From NCBI GenBank assembly GCA_946892075.1, contig CAMPNZ010000001.1, positions 4,339 to 68,338 of the forward strand: a stretch of 64,000 nucleotides of DNA. Direction: 5' to 3'. The DNA is from an uncultured Coriobacteriales bacterium. GTDB lineage: Bacteria > Actinomycetota > Coriobacteriia > Coriobacteriales > Eggerthellaceae. Below are positions 8,244 to 18,291 of this stretch, in pieces (position 1 is the first letter of the stretch; every line of letters starts with the position of its first letter). The translations under genes were made by a program, and so were the position numbers. The notes beneath the pieces are model-generated. The model was not told the origin of the DNA, did no database searches, and saw only the letters and a program-made list of their open reading frames with translations.

Positions 8244-11200
8244 ATGTACTACCTTGGAATTGACATAGGCTCCACGACGGTAAAGCTTGCGGTGTTAAAC
8301 GAGCAGCATAAGCTGCTGTACGCAACCTACGAGCGCCACCATAGCGACGTGCGCGCCACGTTGACGCAGGTCATCGAAACGGCCGCCGCGCGTTTCCCCG
8401 GCAAAACCATGACCATTGCCATTACGGGCTCGGGTGGATTGCTGCTGGCAAACTGGCTGCACGTGACCTTTGTTCAGGAGGTTATTGCGTCCAAAGAAGC
8501 AGTTGAAGCGTTCATTCCGCAAACTGACGCCTGCATCGAGCTGGGCGGCGAAGACGCGAAGATTATCTTTTTCGACCAGAGCATCGAGCAGCGCATGAAC
8601 GGACAATGCGCAGGTGGAACGGGTGCGTTCATCGATCAAATGGCAAGTTTGCTTGACACTGACGCCACGGGCCTCAATGAGCTGGCGAAATCGTGCGAAA
8701 CGCTGTATCCCATTGCGTCGCGCTGCGGCGTGTTCGCGAAAACCGACGTGCAGCCGCTGCTTAACGAAGGCGCACGTAAAGAAGACATTGCGGCGTCTAT
8801 TTTTCAGGCGGTGGTAACGCAAACCATCGCCGGTCTTGCGTGCGGCCGACCCATCAAAGGCTATGTGGCGTTTTTAGGCGGGCCTCTTCAATACTTGTCT
8901 GAACTGCGGAAACGCTTCATTGTGACGCTGCAACTTAACGACGAACACACGCTTGTTCCCCCCAATGCGCATCTGTTTGTGGCGCAGGGTTGTGCGGTTG
9001 CGGGTTATACGTGCGACCAGCCGCATTTAGAGACGCTTGAAAGTTTGCTTGCGCGCTTGAAAACCTTGGGCGCGCAGCAGGGAAGTGAAGTGCAGCGCTT
9101 GCCTGCTTTGTTTGAAACGCCTGATGATTATGCACGTTTCAAGCGTCGCCACGATGCGCAGTGCGTTCCGCGTGGCGATATTGCGCATGCGAAAGGTGCG
9201 CTGTTTTTGGGGCTTGATGCTGGCTCAACCACGTTCAAGGTGGCGCTGATTGACGGCGACGCGCGCGTGTTGTGGTCGTTTTATAAAAGCAACAAAGGCG
9301 AAGTAATCGGCTCGGCGAAAGAGGCGTTGCACCAGTTGTATGCCGCAATTCCGCAAGGTTCGTTCATCGGGCACGCCACGGTAACAGGCTATGGCGAAGC
9401 GCTGTTGCTGCAAGCCTTGCGCGTCGATTCGGGCGAAATTGAAACCGTTGCGCATTTGCGCGGCGCACAAGAGCTGTTGCCGCAGGTAGATTTCATTTTG
9501 GACATCGGCGGGCAAGACATGAAGTGCCTGCGTATTCGCAACGGCGCGATTGACTCCATTATGTTGAACGAGGCCTGCTCATCGGGCTGTGGAAGCTTTA
9601 TCGAAAGTTTTGCGGCCGGTTTGGGCATTCCGATTGCCAATTTTGCGCAGACTGCTATTCAGGCACGTCAGCCTGTGGATTTGGGCTCGCGTTGCACCGT
9701 GTTTATGAATTCGCGCGTGAAGCAAGCGCAAAAAGAAGGCGCAACCGTGGGCGATATTGCTGCCGGTTTAGCGCTTGCCGTTATTAAGAACGCCCTGTTC
9801 AAGGTCATAAAAATTCGCGATGCTCACGATGTGGGAACCTGCGGTATTGTGCAAGGCGGCACCTTTTTGAATGATGCGGTGCTGCGCGCGTTTGAACAGT
9901 TAGCGCAGGTAGATGCGTTTCGTCCCGACATGGCAGGCAATATGGGCGCCTATGGCGCGGCGCTTTTGGCGCGCGATAGGTACCGCAAGCAGTGCGAACG
10001 CGTTTCCGCGGGTGGTGGCGCGGAAGCGGGAACGGGCACGGGAGTGGTTGCGGTTGGCGCGCAACCAGCATCGCAACCAGCTGAAACGCAGCCCACCGCT
10101 GCGCCATTTTCTGCTCCTTCACCTGTACAAACGCCTGCAACCGCCACGGCGGCCTCCGCGGGTGGTGGCGTCCGTTCAACCATTGTAAGCGCCAAGGAAA
10201 TTGACAGCATCAATCCAACACATAAAACAACACGGTGTGGATTATGTTCCAATAACTGCCTTCTTACCATTAACTCGTTTGGACGCGATCCGCTTACCGG
10301 CAAAACGCGCCGCTTCATTACGGGCAACCGATGCGAGCGCGGAGCTGGGCATTCAGGCAAAAATCATCGCAGCATTCCCAACGTGTTCGCGTACAAAAAC
10401 AAGCGCCTGTTTTCCTACAAACCGCTTGACGACGCCGATGCGCCCCGCGGCACCGTTGGCATTCCGCGTGCACTGAACATGTACGAAAACTACCCATTTT
10501 GGTTCACATTTTTTACGTCGTTGAAGTTTCGCGTAGAGCTTTCGGATAATTCGTCGAAGGAGCTATTTTCATCGGGAATTGAATCGATGCCTTCAGAATC
10601 GGTGTGTTATCCTGCGAAAATGGCGCATGGGCACGTGATGAATTTGCTGGCGCGCCACCCCGATTTCATTTGGATGCCGTGCTCGAAGTGGGAGCGCCAA
10701 GAAGATGCGGGCGCGGGCAATCACTATAATTGCCCCATTGTTGCCAGCTATTCCGAGGCCTTGCGCTTGAACATCGATCAGCTTAACAGCGCTGATACCG
10801 CGTTTTTGAACCCGTGGATTCCCTACGACAAGAAAGACTATCTGAAAGAACGCCTGTTCATTGAGCTGTGCCAGCATAACGCCCAGGTGGTAGGCCGCCA
10901 TGCTGCCCTGCCAACGCGCTCCGAGATAGATGCTGCCGTTGAGCGCGCCTGGGACGAGGATGAAGCGTTTAAGCGCGACATTCGCACGAAAGGCCAAGAA
11001 ACGCTTATGTGGATGCAGCAAACGGGAACGCATGGCATTGTTTTGGCTGGTCGTCCGTATCATAACGACCCGGAAATCAACCACAGCATTCCCGAATTGC
11101 TCACATCGTTTGGCTTGGCGGTGCTGACGGAAGATTCAGTGGCTCATCTGGGCGTATTGGAGCGTCCCATCCGCCTTGTTGATCAGTGGATGTATCATAC

Positions 11201-12431
11201 GCGTCTGTATGCGGCAGCAAAAGTGGTAACGCAGCGCAACGACCTAGACCTTATTCAGCTGAACAGTTTTGGATGCGGGCTTGATGCGCTTACCTGCGAT
11301 CAAGTGCAAGAAATTTTGGAAGCTGCGGGGAAAGTGTACACGGTGCTGAAAATCGACGAAGTGTCGAATTTGGGTGCAGCGCGTATTCGTGTGCGCTCGC
11401 TACTGGCGGCTTTGCGCGATAAACGGGAACGTGAGCAGGAGAAACATCACCGTGATCCGCGGGCACAAGAACGGCAAGGGGAACAGCGTGCGCAGGAAGG
11501 CGGCAGCCAGGAACGCGGCCCGCAGGAAGCCCGCCCACAGGAACTCAGCAGCCAGGAACTGCAAGGCTTACGGCACCAGCATGGCCAGCTTCGCACGCCA
11601 AGCGAAGCACGTTTGCAGATTGTCGATTCGTTCATTCTTGTGCCTCCCAATGACATTGATGAGAACGTTCCCGCGCCAGGTGCAAGCTCCGCGCACGCTG
11701 TTTCTGCACGTGTAAACGCCGCATCAGCCGCCGCGGCGCCAGCCGTATCAGCCGCCTCGACATCATCCGCTCCCAACGCCGCATCAGCAGCCTCGACACC
11801 AGCCGCTCCCAACGCCGCATCGGTGCTATCTTCCCAGGTGTCATGCTGCAAAGCTCCAGTTCACGCAAGCGAAAAAGCCGATCTGTACGTGCAAGACTTC
11901 TTCACTCAGCGCGCCTCGTCCTCAACCGCTTTCCAGCGCGTCCAATTCACGCAGCGCATGCGCGAGGAAGGCTGGACCATCCTTGCACCGCAGATGGCGC
12001 CCATCCATTTTGAAATTCTTGCCGAAGCGTTCCACCGTTTTGGTTACAACGTCGAGCTTTTGCCCAGCGTCGATCCGAAAGCAACCGAAATTGGCTTGAA
12101 ATACGTAAACAACGACATTTGCTACCCGTCAATTTTGGTAACGGGCCAGATTATGGAGGCCGTGCTGTCGGGGCGCTACGACACCAACAAACTTGCCGTG
12201 GTTATTTCGCAAACGGGCGGCGGATGCCGCGCCACGAACTACATTTCGCTTATTCGTAAAGCGCTTAAAGCCGCAGGTCTGGCGCACATCCCCGTGATTT
12301 CGCTGTCAACGGCGAAGCTGGGCGAAAGCAACCCCGGCTTCAAGCTAAGCGCTGCCATGCTTATGCAGGCCGTGTATGCGTTTTTGTATGGTGACCTTCT
12401 GATGCAGTGCCTGTACCGCACGCGCCCGTAG
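8244..12431 (+). CDS. Acyl-CoA dehydratase activase-related giant protein, main part up to an in-frame TAG
   Basis: This gene fuses two BcrAD/BadFG/HgdC-type ATPase modules to 2-hydroxyacyl-CoA dehydratase-like (DUF2229 and related) domains, a family of ~1400-1600 residues in anaerobes. Module 1 begins YLGIDIGSTTVKLAV; its cluster-binding cysteines sit in NGQCAGGTG (Cys122) and IASRCGVF (Cys161), as in HgdC. Module 2 begins near residue 321 (FLGLDAGSTTFKVAL), with CSSGCGSF and GSRCTVF. A cysteine-rich joint (RCGLCSNNC, about residue 660) opens the third part. Low-complexity linkers lie at codons about 590-655 and 1060-1210. Family members hydrolyse ATP to reduce Fe-S dehydratases; the substrate here is unknown. 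TAG at 12429-12431 cuts the protein, yet the family sequence continues in the same frame to 13190. Confidence 0.85.
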   Translation: MYYLGIDIGSTTVKLAVLNEQHKLLYATYERHHSDVRATLTQVIETAAARFPGKTMTIAITGSGGLLLANWLHVTFVQEVIASKEAVEAFIPQTDACIELGGEDAKIIFFDQSIEQRMNGQCAGGTGAFIDQMASLLDTDATGLNELAKSCETLYPIASRCGVFAKTDVQPLLNEGARKEDIAASIFQAVVTQTIAGLACGRPIKGYVAFLGGPLQYLSELRKRFIVTLQLNDEHTLVPPNAHLFVAQGCAVAGYTCDQPHLETLESLLARLKTLGAQQGSEVQRLPALFETPDDYARFKRRHDAQCVPRGDIAHAKGALFLGLDAGSTTFKVALIDGDARVLWSFYKSNKGEVIGSAKEALHQLYAAIPQGSFIGHATVTGYGEALLLQALRVDSGEIETVAHLRGAQELLPQVDFILDIGGQDMKCLRIRNGAIDSIMLNEACSSGCGSFIESFAAGLGIPIANFAQTAIQARQPVDLGSRCTVFMNSRVKQAQKEGATVGDIAAGLALAVIKNALFKVIKIRDAHDVGTCGIVQGGTFLNDAVLRAFEQLAQVDAFRPDMAGNMGAYGAALLARDRYRKQCERVSAGGGAEAGTGTGVVAVGAQPASQPAETQPTAAPFSAPSPVQTPATATAASAGGGVRSTIVSAKEIDSINPTHKTTRCGLCSNNCLLTINSFGRDPLTGKTRRFITGNRCERGAGHSGKNHRSIPNVFAYKNKRLFSYKPLDDADAPRGTVGIPRALNMYENYPFWFTFFTSLKFRVELSDNSSKELFSSGIESMPSESVCYPAKMAHGHVMNLLARHPDFIWMPCSKWERQEDAGAGNHYNCPIVASYSEALRLNIDQLNSADTAFLNPWIPYDKKDYLKERLFIELCQHNAQVVGRHAALPTRSEIDAAVERAWDEDEAFKRDIRTKGQETLMWMQQTGTHGIVLAGRPYHNDPEINHSIPELLTSFGLAVLTEDSVAHLGVLERPIRLVDQWMYHTRLYAAAKVVTQRNDLDLIQLNSFGCGLDALTCDQVQEILEAAGKVYTVLKIDEVSNLGAARIRVRSLLAALRDKREREQEKHHRDPRAQERQGEQRAQEGGSQERGPQEARPQELSSQELQGLRHQHGQLRTPSEARLQIVDSFILVPPNDIDENVPAPGASSAHAVSARVNAASAAAAPAVSAASTSSAPNAASAASTPAAPNAASVLSSQVSCCKAPVHASEKADLYVQDFFTQRASSSTAFQRVQFTQRMREEGWTILAPQMAPIHFEILAEAFHRFGYNVELLPSVDPKATEIGLKYVNNDICYPSILVTGQIMEAVLSGRYDTNKLAVVISQTGGGCRATNYISLIRKALKAAGLAHIPVISLSTAKLGESNPGFKLSAAMLMQAVYAFLYGDLLMQCLYRTRP

Positions 12432-13190
12432 GAAGCTGAAAAAGGGGCTTCCTACCAGCTGTTTCGTCGTTACATGGAAAGGTGCAAATCGCAGATGCGC
12501 GAAGGCTTGCGCTATGCGCATTTCGTGCGAACCTGCCGTTGCATCGTACGCGATTTTGATGCGCTGCCCCTGGTAAACGACCAGTCGAAGCCGCGCGTTG
12601 GCGTGGTTGGAGAAATTCTTGTGAAGTTTCACCCAACAGCAAACAACAATGTTGTGGATGTTATCGAAGCACAAGGCTGCGAGGCGCGCGTGCCAGGAAT
12701 TGTTGAGTTTTTCCTGTTCGGAATTGCGGGCGCCATTTTCCAGCGCAAGCCACTTGGGCGTTCCCGCAAAGGCGAGCTGGGCTCTCGCGTGGCACTTGCG
12801 GTGTTGCAAGCTCTGCGTGCGCCTGTGAACAGGGCGCTTCACAAATCGCAGCGCTTCGAGCCGCCCGCTACCATTTACACGATGGGCTCGTATGCGTCCA
12901 ACATTCTTAGCTTGTGCAATTCGATGGGTGAGGGCTGGCTTTTAACTGCTGAAATGGTGGAACTTATCAAAAACGGCACGCCGAACATTATTTGCGCGCA
13001 GCCTTTCGCATGCTTGCCGAACCACGTTGTGGGCAAGGCGGTCATCAAACAGTTGCGCACAATGTATCCGCTGAGCAACATCGTTGCCATCGACTACGAC
13101 CCCGGTTCCTCGGAAGTAAACCAGCTGAACCGCATAAAACTGATGATTTCGGTGGCAAAATCGAACGCGCGCAAAAAATCGCACCGCTAA
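12432..13190 (+). pseudogene. Detached C-terminal part of the activase gene (same frame, after TAG)
   Basis: This stretch continues the preceding gene in the same frame for 252 codons without further stops. It carries recognisable 2-hydroxyacyl-CoA dehydratase-like sequence (GVVGEILVKFHPTANN, IYTMGSYASN, PNIICAQPFACLPNH, AIDYDPGSSEVNQLNRIKL). The first ATG is at 12474 and has no ribosome site. Family members, as I remember them, read RPYE where this gene has RP-stop-E, so a single change from a Tyr codon to TAG would explain the break. It could be a recent nonsense mutation, a sequencing error, or read-through. A perfect 9-bp stem (12428-12436 with 12447-12455) overlaps the stop codon. Confidence 0.75.
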
Positions 13191-13314
13191 GCATGCGTTT
13201 TGCGTGGGCAAATGATGATACAATACGTTTCGTTCACGTGGTTCAATGTTGTTCAGCGGCGCGTGCTTGCGGGGAACGCTGAACGGATAGTGAACGAATA
13301 TCGAAAGGAATGGT

Positions 13315-13809
13315 ATGCACTCCCTTGAACTTTTGCCTCGTAGCGGCGATATTATGCTGGCGCTCGGAATTGTCGTTGTTCTTGTTGCATTTATTGCGCT
13401 GCTGGTAATTTCGCGCATTCGTAAGCGTTCAGCCGATCGCCTTAACGATAAATTCAGCCGCGAGGAGTTATTAAACGCGGCACATTATAAATCGCAAGCC
13501 TCGTATCAAGCCAGTTCAGAAGCTAGAAAAGTCTCTGGAATTGCCGACGGTCCGTCGCGTGACGACACGTCTTTATTGGGCGACGAATTGGGATTGAACG
13601 CTCGCCAGCCCGCTGCCCGCACGGTGCGACCGAACGCTCCGCGTACGGCGCCCGACCAGCTGCGTCGCGCATCGCAAAACGCACCGCGCACGGCACCGCA
13701 AGCACCTGCGCATCGGACATATGGAGCCGCTCATCAGGAACAACAGCAGCCGCCCGCAGCGCCGCGCAAGGGCGACTCCAAGCATCGAGGCCGCCATGCT
13801 CGACCCTAA
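13315..13809 (+). CDS. Hypothetical single-pass membrane protein with disordered tail
   Basis: I do not recognise this 164-residue protein. It has one membrane helix near the N-terminus (IMLALGIVVVLVAFIALLVI) and a long hydrophilic tail rich in Ala, Arg, Pro and Gln, with a repeated NAPRTAP motif. GAAAGGAATGGT precedes the ATG, and a TACAAT box lies at about 13220. Its 3' end overlaps the rsmI start by 14 bases, so the two genes are translationally coupled or at least cotranscribed. Confidence 0.75.
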   Translation: MHSLELLPRSGDIMLALGIVVVLVAFIALLVISRIRKRSADRLNDKFSREELLNAAHYKSQASYQASSEARKVSGIADGPSRDDTSLLGDELGLNARQPAARTVRPNAPRTAPDQLRRASQNAPRTAPQAPAHRTYGAAHQEQQQPPAAPRKGDSKHRGRHARP

Positions 13810-14725
13810 CAGCGCATGTCATAACAGCGCAGGTCAGCAGGAAGATCATGGACGGCTTGTTATATGCCCAACGCCTATTGGAAACTTGCGTGATATAACG
13901 CTCCGTACGCTTGATGCTCTTGCAAACTGCGATTATGTATGTGCTGAAGACACACGTGTTACTGCTAAGTTACTGAACGCATATAATATCTCAAAGCCTC
14001 TTATTCGTATGGACGAAAATACTATCAAGCGTAAGGCGTCAGGTGTTATTGCTGATATACAAGCTGGTAAACAGGTATGTTATTGTTCGGATGCGGGTAT
14101 GCCAGGCGTTTCTGACCCTGGTATTGCGCTGCTTGCGCTTGCGTATGAACAGCATGTTTCAGTATGTGTGCTACCGGGAGCAAGCGCGTCCATTACGGCG
14201 TTCGTTGCCAGCGCAAGCTCGTTTTCAAACTTCTATTTTGTAGGCTTTCCTCCACGTAAAAAAAGCGCCTTTCGAGAACTTCTTAATGCGTTGACCAATT
14301 TACCTGCGGCTATTATCTTTTATGAAAGTCCGCATCGTTTGATTGCTACGTTAGAACTGCTGGCTGAGGTATTTCCGCAGCGTAAGCTGTGTGTTTTACG
14401 AGAGCTTACCAAAGTGCATGAAGAAGTGTATCGCGATTCAACTACAAGCGCTCTGGAGTATTTTTCGGCGCGTGCCCAGCAGGGTGGTATTCGTGGCGAG
14501 CTGGTGGTTGTTCTTGACGGTGCACGGCACGAGGTATCACAAGAAGAAGCACAACGTTCACGTGAAGATGTGCGTACCTATTTAGAACAGTTAGCTCATG
14601 AGGGAATGTCGATGCGTGACGCGCGCAAAAAGGCCGCTGAGAGCACGGATTTGCCGAAAAATGAAATCTACAATCTTGCGCTTGAAGTGTACGGAAAAAA
14701 ATCGTGTCAAACTGCAAAATCATAG
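13796..14725 (+). CDS. rsmI: 16S rRNA (cytidine-1402-2'-O)-methyltransferase RsmI
   Basis: RsmI methylates the 2'-OH of C1402 in the ribosomal decoding centre. The protein has the tetrapyrrole-methylase fold with VICPTPIGNLRDITLRTLDAL at the start, AEDTRVTAKLL, CYCSDAGMPGVSDPG and FYESPHRL, all diagnostic. I place the start at ATG 13796 (309 residues), where GAGG lies five bases upstream; the open frame begins earlier, but that part overlaps the upstream gene and has no family match. Its codons are more AT-ending than those of its neighbours. It opens a block that follows the Bacillus order rsmI-metG-tatD-ksgA-veg. Confidence 0.95.
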   Translation: MLDPNSACHNSAGQQEDHGRLVICPTPIGNLRDITLRTLDALANCDYVCAEDTRVTAKLLNAYNISKPLIRMDENTIKRKASGVIADIQAGKQVCYCSDAGMPGVSDPGIALLALAYEQHVSVCVLPGASASITAFVASASSFSNFYFVGFPPRKKSAFRELLNALTNLPAAIIFYESPHRLIATLELLAEVFPQRKLCVLRELTKVHEEVYRDSTTSALEYFSARAQQGGIRGELVVVLDGARHEVSQEEAQRSREDVRTYLEQLAHEGMSMRDARKKAAESTDLPKNEIYNLALEVYGKKSCQTAKS

Positions 14726-14910
14726 ACGGCTGCGGGTATACGCGTGCACTGCTCCTTGCGTTTGTATCTGTGTTCGTGGCACGCGCGGGAAAACGGTGCA
14801 TGCGGGGAACGTGGCAACGTTTTAAGGTGTGCGTTTCGGTTTGCGCAAGGCACGCTTCGCACACGGCACGGTTCGCACAATGCTCCGCGCACTGGTTCGC
14901 TTAACGTTCG

Positions 14911-16239
14911 CTAAATGCGATTGATTTGATTTGATACTTTGTTATACCAATCTTCCCATGTGGGAGGGCAATATTTCTTTGCGGCGCGCAAGGTAAGCGT
15001 GTATCCGTAGCCGCGCGCTAAGCCAGCCACGTGCGCGTTAATCGCTTCATCCCACGACGACCAGCTACTATTTCCCCAGCCCCACGCGTTATGAGGGCGG
15101 AAACAGTGACGCCCTTGCGTGCTTTCAACCATCGATATGGCAGGCGAAAAACGCGGGTCAATGCCGTGACGCCACGCTGCACGGGCGAATGTTTCCCCAT
15201 GTCCGCCAAGGGGCGACGAACCCAGGTACGCATTGATGCGCGCTCCCCATTGCTTTACGAACGCTTCTTCATCGCTGTTCCAATTTGCATGATCAGCCTT
15301 CACGCTTCCCGTAATGGCTGGCTTTGGCGCCGGCGCGGGAGCGGGCGCTGCTTGCGTTTGCGCAGGTGCTGGCTCTGGCTTCGCTTGCGGGTGGTTCGCC
15401 GAAATATTGGGCGTTCCTGGCAGCGCTTGAACCGTTTTCGCTACGTCTTGCCCAGACGAGTTTTGCTGCGCTTTCGCAAGCTCCTGAGCTTGGCGTTCCA
15501 GTTCTTCTTGCGCGCGTCGTTGTGCTTCCTTGCGCGCGTTTTGCGCTTCCCGAAGTGCGCTTTCAGCCTGTTGGGCGCCCAGCGTTGCCTCTTTTTCGTG
15601 CGTGTTAAGTTCCATGCGCGCGTTCGTAATGCGCTCACGCATCGTTTTAAGCGTGTTCAGCTCGGTAAAATTTTTCTTCGTTATTTTTATAATGTAGGTA
15701 AATTGGAAAATAAATTGCGAGAAATTGTGCGAATCAAGCAGCATCGAAAGAATCGACGAACTGTCGCTTTGAATTTTATACAGCGAATGAGCGGCGTGTT
15801 GTCCGCGTTTTTCCTGCAAGGGAAGTGCGTCGTTGATGCGCTGAATTTCCTGCTCGTTTTCGCGAATTTCCTGCTTAATACGCGCAAGTTTACCTTTGGC
15901 AGCTTCGTAGGTTTGCGAGCTTTCCTCGATTTTCTTTTGCAGCTCGTCAAGCATGTTATCGGTGGACGGCGTGTCGGCGTACGCATAGGAAACCGCAGGT
16001 AGAAGGCTTGTTTGGTGAACACCGCCCGCAAGGTTTACGCTGCGGGCGCCACCCGCAAGGTTCGCACACGACAAACTAAGCGCCAGCGCGCAACATAAGC
16101 CTGCTCGCGCGCACCATCGAGACAGCGATGTATGCCGCACCCGTTCCTTCGACTTGCAAGCACGTTTCATAGCGCTTTGGCAACAGTCGATTGTTATGCC
16201 TGTCTGTTTACGAAATAGTCCCATAAATGAGCGCTTCAT
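14911..16239 (-). CDS. Secreted coiled-coil protein with C-terminal lysozyme/glucosaminidase-like domain
   Basis: This is a 442-residue exported protein, probably a cell-wall hydrolase or division-associated factor. A long basic N-terminus precedes a hydrophobic export segment (AGLCCALALSLSCANLAGG). Then come a coiled coil of about 180 residues of the CwlO/PcsB style (DNMLDELQKKIEESSQTY onward), a Pro/Ala linker (PAPAQTQAAPAPAPAPKP) and a C-terminal domain with AISMVESTQGRHCF and NAWGWGN. This resembles the lysozyme-fold glucosaminidase group, whose catalytic Glu would be the one in MVES. The ATG at 16239 has AAGAGG upstream; the open frame extends 14 codons further without support. It is transcribed away from metG from its own promoter. 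Confidence 0.8.
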   Translation of the reverse strand: MKRSFMGLFRKQTGITIDCCQSAMKRACKSKERVRHTSLSRWCARAGLCCALALSLSCANLAGGARSVNLAGGVHQTSLLPAVSYAYADTPSTDNMLDELQKKIEESSQTYEAAKGKLARIKQEIRENEQEIQRINDALPLQEKRGQHAAHSLYKIQSDSSSILSMLLDSHNFSQFIFQFTYIIKITKKNFTELNTLKTMRERITNARMELNTHEKEATLGAQQAESALREAQNARKEAQRRAQEELERQAQELAKAQQNSSGQDVAKTVQALPGTPNISANHPQAKPEPAPAQTQAAPAPAPAPKPAITGSVKADHANWNSDEEAFVKQWGARINAYLGSSPLGGHGETFARAAWRHGIDPRFSPAISMVESTQGRHCFRPHNAWGWGNSSWSSWDEAINAHVAGLARGYGYTLTLRAAKKYCPPTWEDWYNKVSNQINRI

Positions 16240-16284
16240 ACACCTCTTTTCAACCCCCCGCGTGTGTTGTGTTTCAATCACTCT

Positions 16285-16313
16285 ATTATATCGAGAAACG
16301 CCTCAAGCTCCAA
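16285..16313 (-). promoter_or_regulatory. Sigma-70-type promoter for the secreted coiled-coil gene
   Basis: On the minus strand TTGGAG (16313-16308) is followed after 17 bases by TATAAT (16290-16285), 45 bases before the start codon. It is the best two-box match in the window. Confidence 0.7.
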
Positions 16314-16587
16314 AACCACGCCCCGCCGCGCCCTGCGCTCTACAAAACGCCTGTTCAGAAAATTGCTAATGTGTAGATTTTGTTTACACGTTCCTGCGCA
16401 AAAACCCGCGCCACCCGTTCCCGCTCACCAAAAACGCAAGATGAAATGCGCGATTTCTGCCTCAATTACGTGCACAAATTGCGAAGATGCGGCCGTGCGC
16501 CCGCGCGTGTACGTGTATACTTGACACTACATAAACAAATACCCAAACGCGGAAATTATCAAACGCGGCATATCAAAGGATTTTCAA
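16314..16587. other. Intergenic region upstream of metG
   Basis: There is no gene. TATACT within TGTATACTTG at about 16515 could be the metG -10. No T-box leader or other riboswitch is recognisable. Confidence 0.45.
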
Positions 16588-18291
16588 ATGTCACACGATG
16601 CATTTTCACTTACCACGCCCATCTATTATGTAAACGCGGCGCCCCATTTGGGAACGGCGTATACGACGATTGCGGCCGATGTCATTACGCGTTACGAACG
16701 CATGAAAGGACGTGCGGTTTCGTTTGTGACAGGCCTCGACGAGCACGGCCAAAAAGTTGCAAGCACGGCAGAAAGCAAGCACATGACGCCTCAAGCGTGG
16801 TGCGATTCCATGGTTCCCGCGTTCAAAAACGCCTGGGACATGCTTGATATTCGCTACACCGATTTCGTGCGTACCACCGAGCCGCGCCACACAAAAACGG
16901 TGCAGCAGTTTTGGAACGACCTGTTTGACAAGGGCTTTCTGTACAAAAGTTGCTACGAGGGCTGGTATTGCGTTCACGAGGAAACCTACTACACGCAAAG
17001 CGACATCGAATTTGACGAAAACGACGTTGAAGTGTGTCCCGAGTGCCACCGTCCCTTGCAGCATTCGGCTGGCGAAGAGAACTGGTTTTTCAAGCTGTCG
17101 GAGTTTCAGGATAAGCTGCTTGCGTTTTACGATGAGCACCCCGACTTTATTCGCCCTGTTACCAGGCGAAACGAGGTTGTGTCGTTCGTGAAAAGCGGGC
17201 TGCGCGATTTGTCGATTTCGCGTTCAACATTTAGCTGGGGCGTTCCACTTACCTTTGACGAAGGCCACGTTGCGTATGTGTGGGCCGACGCGCTGCTTTC
17301 GTATGTTACGGGGAACGGTTTTGCGGACCCCTCGCGACCTGGCGATTTCGAGCGTTTTTGGCCGCCGGCGTACCATATTGTGGGCAAGGACATTTTGCGT
17401 TTCCATTGCGTGATTTGGCCTGCCATGCTGATGGCGGCGGGATATCCGATTGCGCATTGCGTGTTTGGCCACGGCTTTTTGCTTACCAAGGGCGAAAAAA
17501 TGTCGAAGTCGCGCGGAAACGCCATGCAGCCAGCCGATTTGGTGCGCGTGTTCGGCTCGGATGCGTATCGCTACTATTTTATGAGCGACATCCAGTTTGG
17601 CCATGACGGCTCGATTTCGCTTGAGCGCATGACGCAGGTTTATAACGCCGATTTGGCAAATACGTGGGGAAACTTGTGCAGCCGCGTGTTCAACATGACG
17701 CAGAAATATTTCGACGGGCGCGTGCCGTGCGTTGACGGTGACGGTGCGGGTGCTGGTGCTGGCGACGGCGCTGGTGACGGTGCTGGTGCTGGGGAACGCA
17801 ACAACGCGAACGCTGCGGCAGAAAGCGCTGATGCAGCGTTTGTTCCTTCGCCCGAACAAGACGCGTTGTTGCACGAAAATCCGCTTCGCGATTTAGCTGA
17901 CAAGCTGTTGGAAAAATACGATCCTGCTATGGAGGCACTCGATTACATGGGCGCCGCGCTGGCTGTTCAAGAGCTTGCGTCGCGCGTGAATTTGTACGTT
18001 GAGCAGTCGGCTCCGTGGACGCTTGCGAAACATGCCGCCACGCAGCCCCATTTGAAGCAGGTAATTTACAACTCGCTGGAGGCAATTCGCCTGATAGCGC
18101 TGTATTTAAGCCCCTTCATGCCGCGCACGTCGGCCGAGGTGTATCGCCGTTTGGAACTTGACATCAACGAGGTGCACAATTTTGCGCACGAGAGCCAGTG
18201 GGGTATGCTTTCATCAGGCAATAAGGTAGAAGTTGGGGAAGCGCTGTTCCCTCGCTTGGATATTTCGTCGCTGAATTTGGACGATGAATAA
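16588..18291 (+). CDS. metG: Methionyl-tRNA synthetase with low-complexity insert
   Basis: This class I synthetase charges tRNA-Met. The HIGH-like motif is HLGT (AAPHLGTAYTTIAADV) and the KMSKS loop is intact in KGEKMSKSRGN (about residue 305). A CPECH knuckle lies in the connective domain. The protein is 567 residues, lacks a C-terminal Trbp-type domain, and carries at about residues 383-420 a Gly/Ala/Asp tract (GAGAGAGDGAGDGAGAGE, then Asn/Ala) that separates the catalytic domain from the anticodon helix bundle. The tract is encoded by GGTGCTGGTGCTGGC-like repeats. The stop codon overlaps the tatD start (TAATG). This matches the metS-tatD order of Bacillus. Confidence 0.96.
   Translation: MSHDAFSLTTPIYYVNAAPHLGTAYTTIAADVITRYERMKGRAVSFVTGLDEHGQKVASTAESKHMTPQAWCDSMVPAFKNAWDMLDIRYTDFVRTTEPRHTKTVQQFWNDLFDKGFLYKSCYEGWYCVHEETYYTQSDIEFDENDVEVCPECHRPLQHSAGEENWFFKLSEFQDKLLAFYDEHPDFIRPVTRRNEVVSFVKSGLRDLSISRSTFSWGVPLTFDEGHVAYVWADALLSYVTGNGFADPSRPGDFERFWPPAYHIVGKDILRFHCVIWPAMLMAAGYPIAHCVFGHGFLLTKGEKMSKSRGNAMQPADLVRVFGSDAYRYYFMSDIQFGHDGSISLERMTQVYNADLANTWGNLCSRVFNMTQKYFDGRVPCVDGDGAGAGAGDGAGDGAGAGERNNANAAAESADAAFVPSPEQDALLHENPLRDLADKLLEKYDPAMEALDYMGAALAVQELASRVNLYVEQSAPWTLAKHAATQPHLKQVIYNSLEAIRLIALYLSPFMPRTSAEVYRRLELDINEVHNFAHESQWGMLSSGNKVEVGEALFPRLDISSLNLDDE

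Noticed and set aside
12429..12431. Pyrrolysine as explanation for the TAG in the activase gene
   Set aside because: No pyl genes are in the window, other genes end at TAG, and the family position is Tyr; a nonsense change is simpler. Kept only as a test in the findings.
15031..16002. 323-codon plus-strand frame opposite the secreted coiled-coil gene
   Set aside because: Arg/Phe-rich composition without family features, no ribosome site, and antisense to a gene with export segment, coiled coil and promoter.
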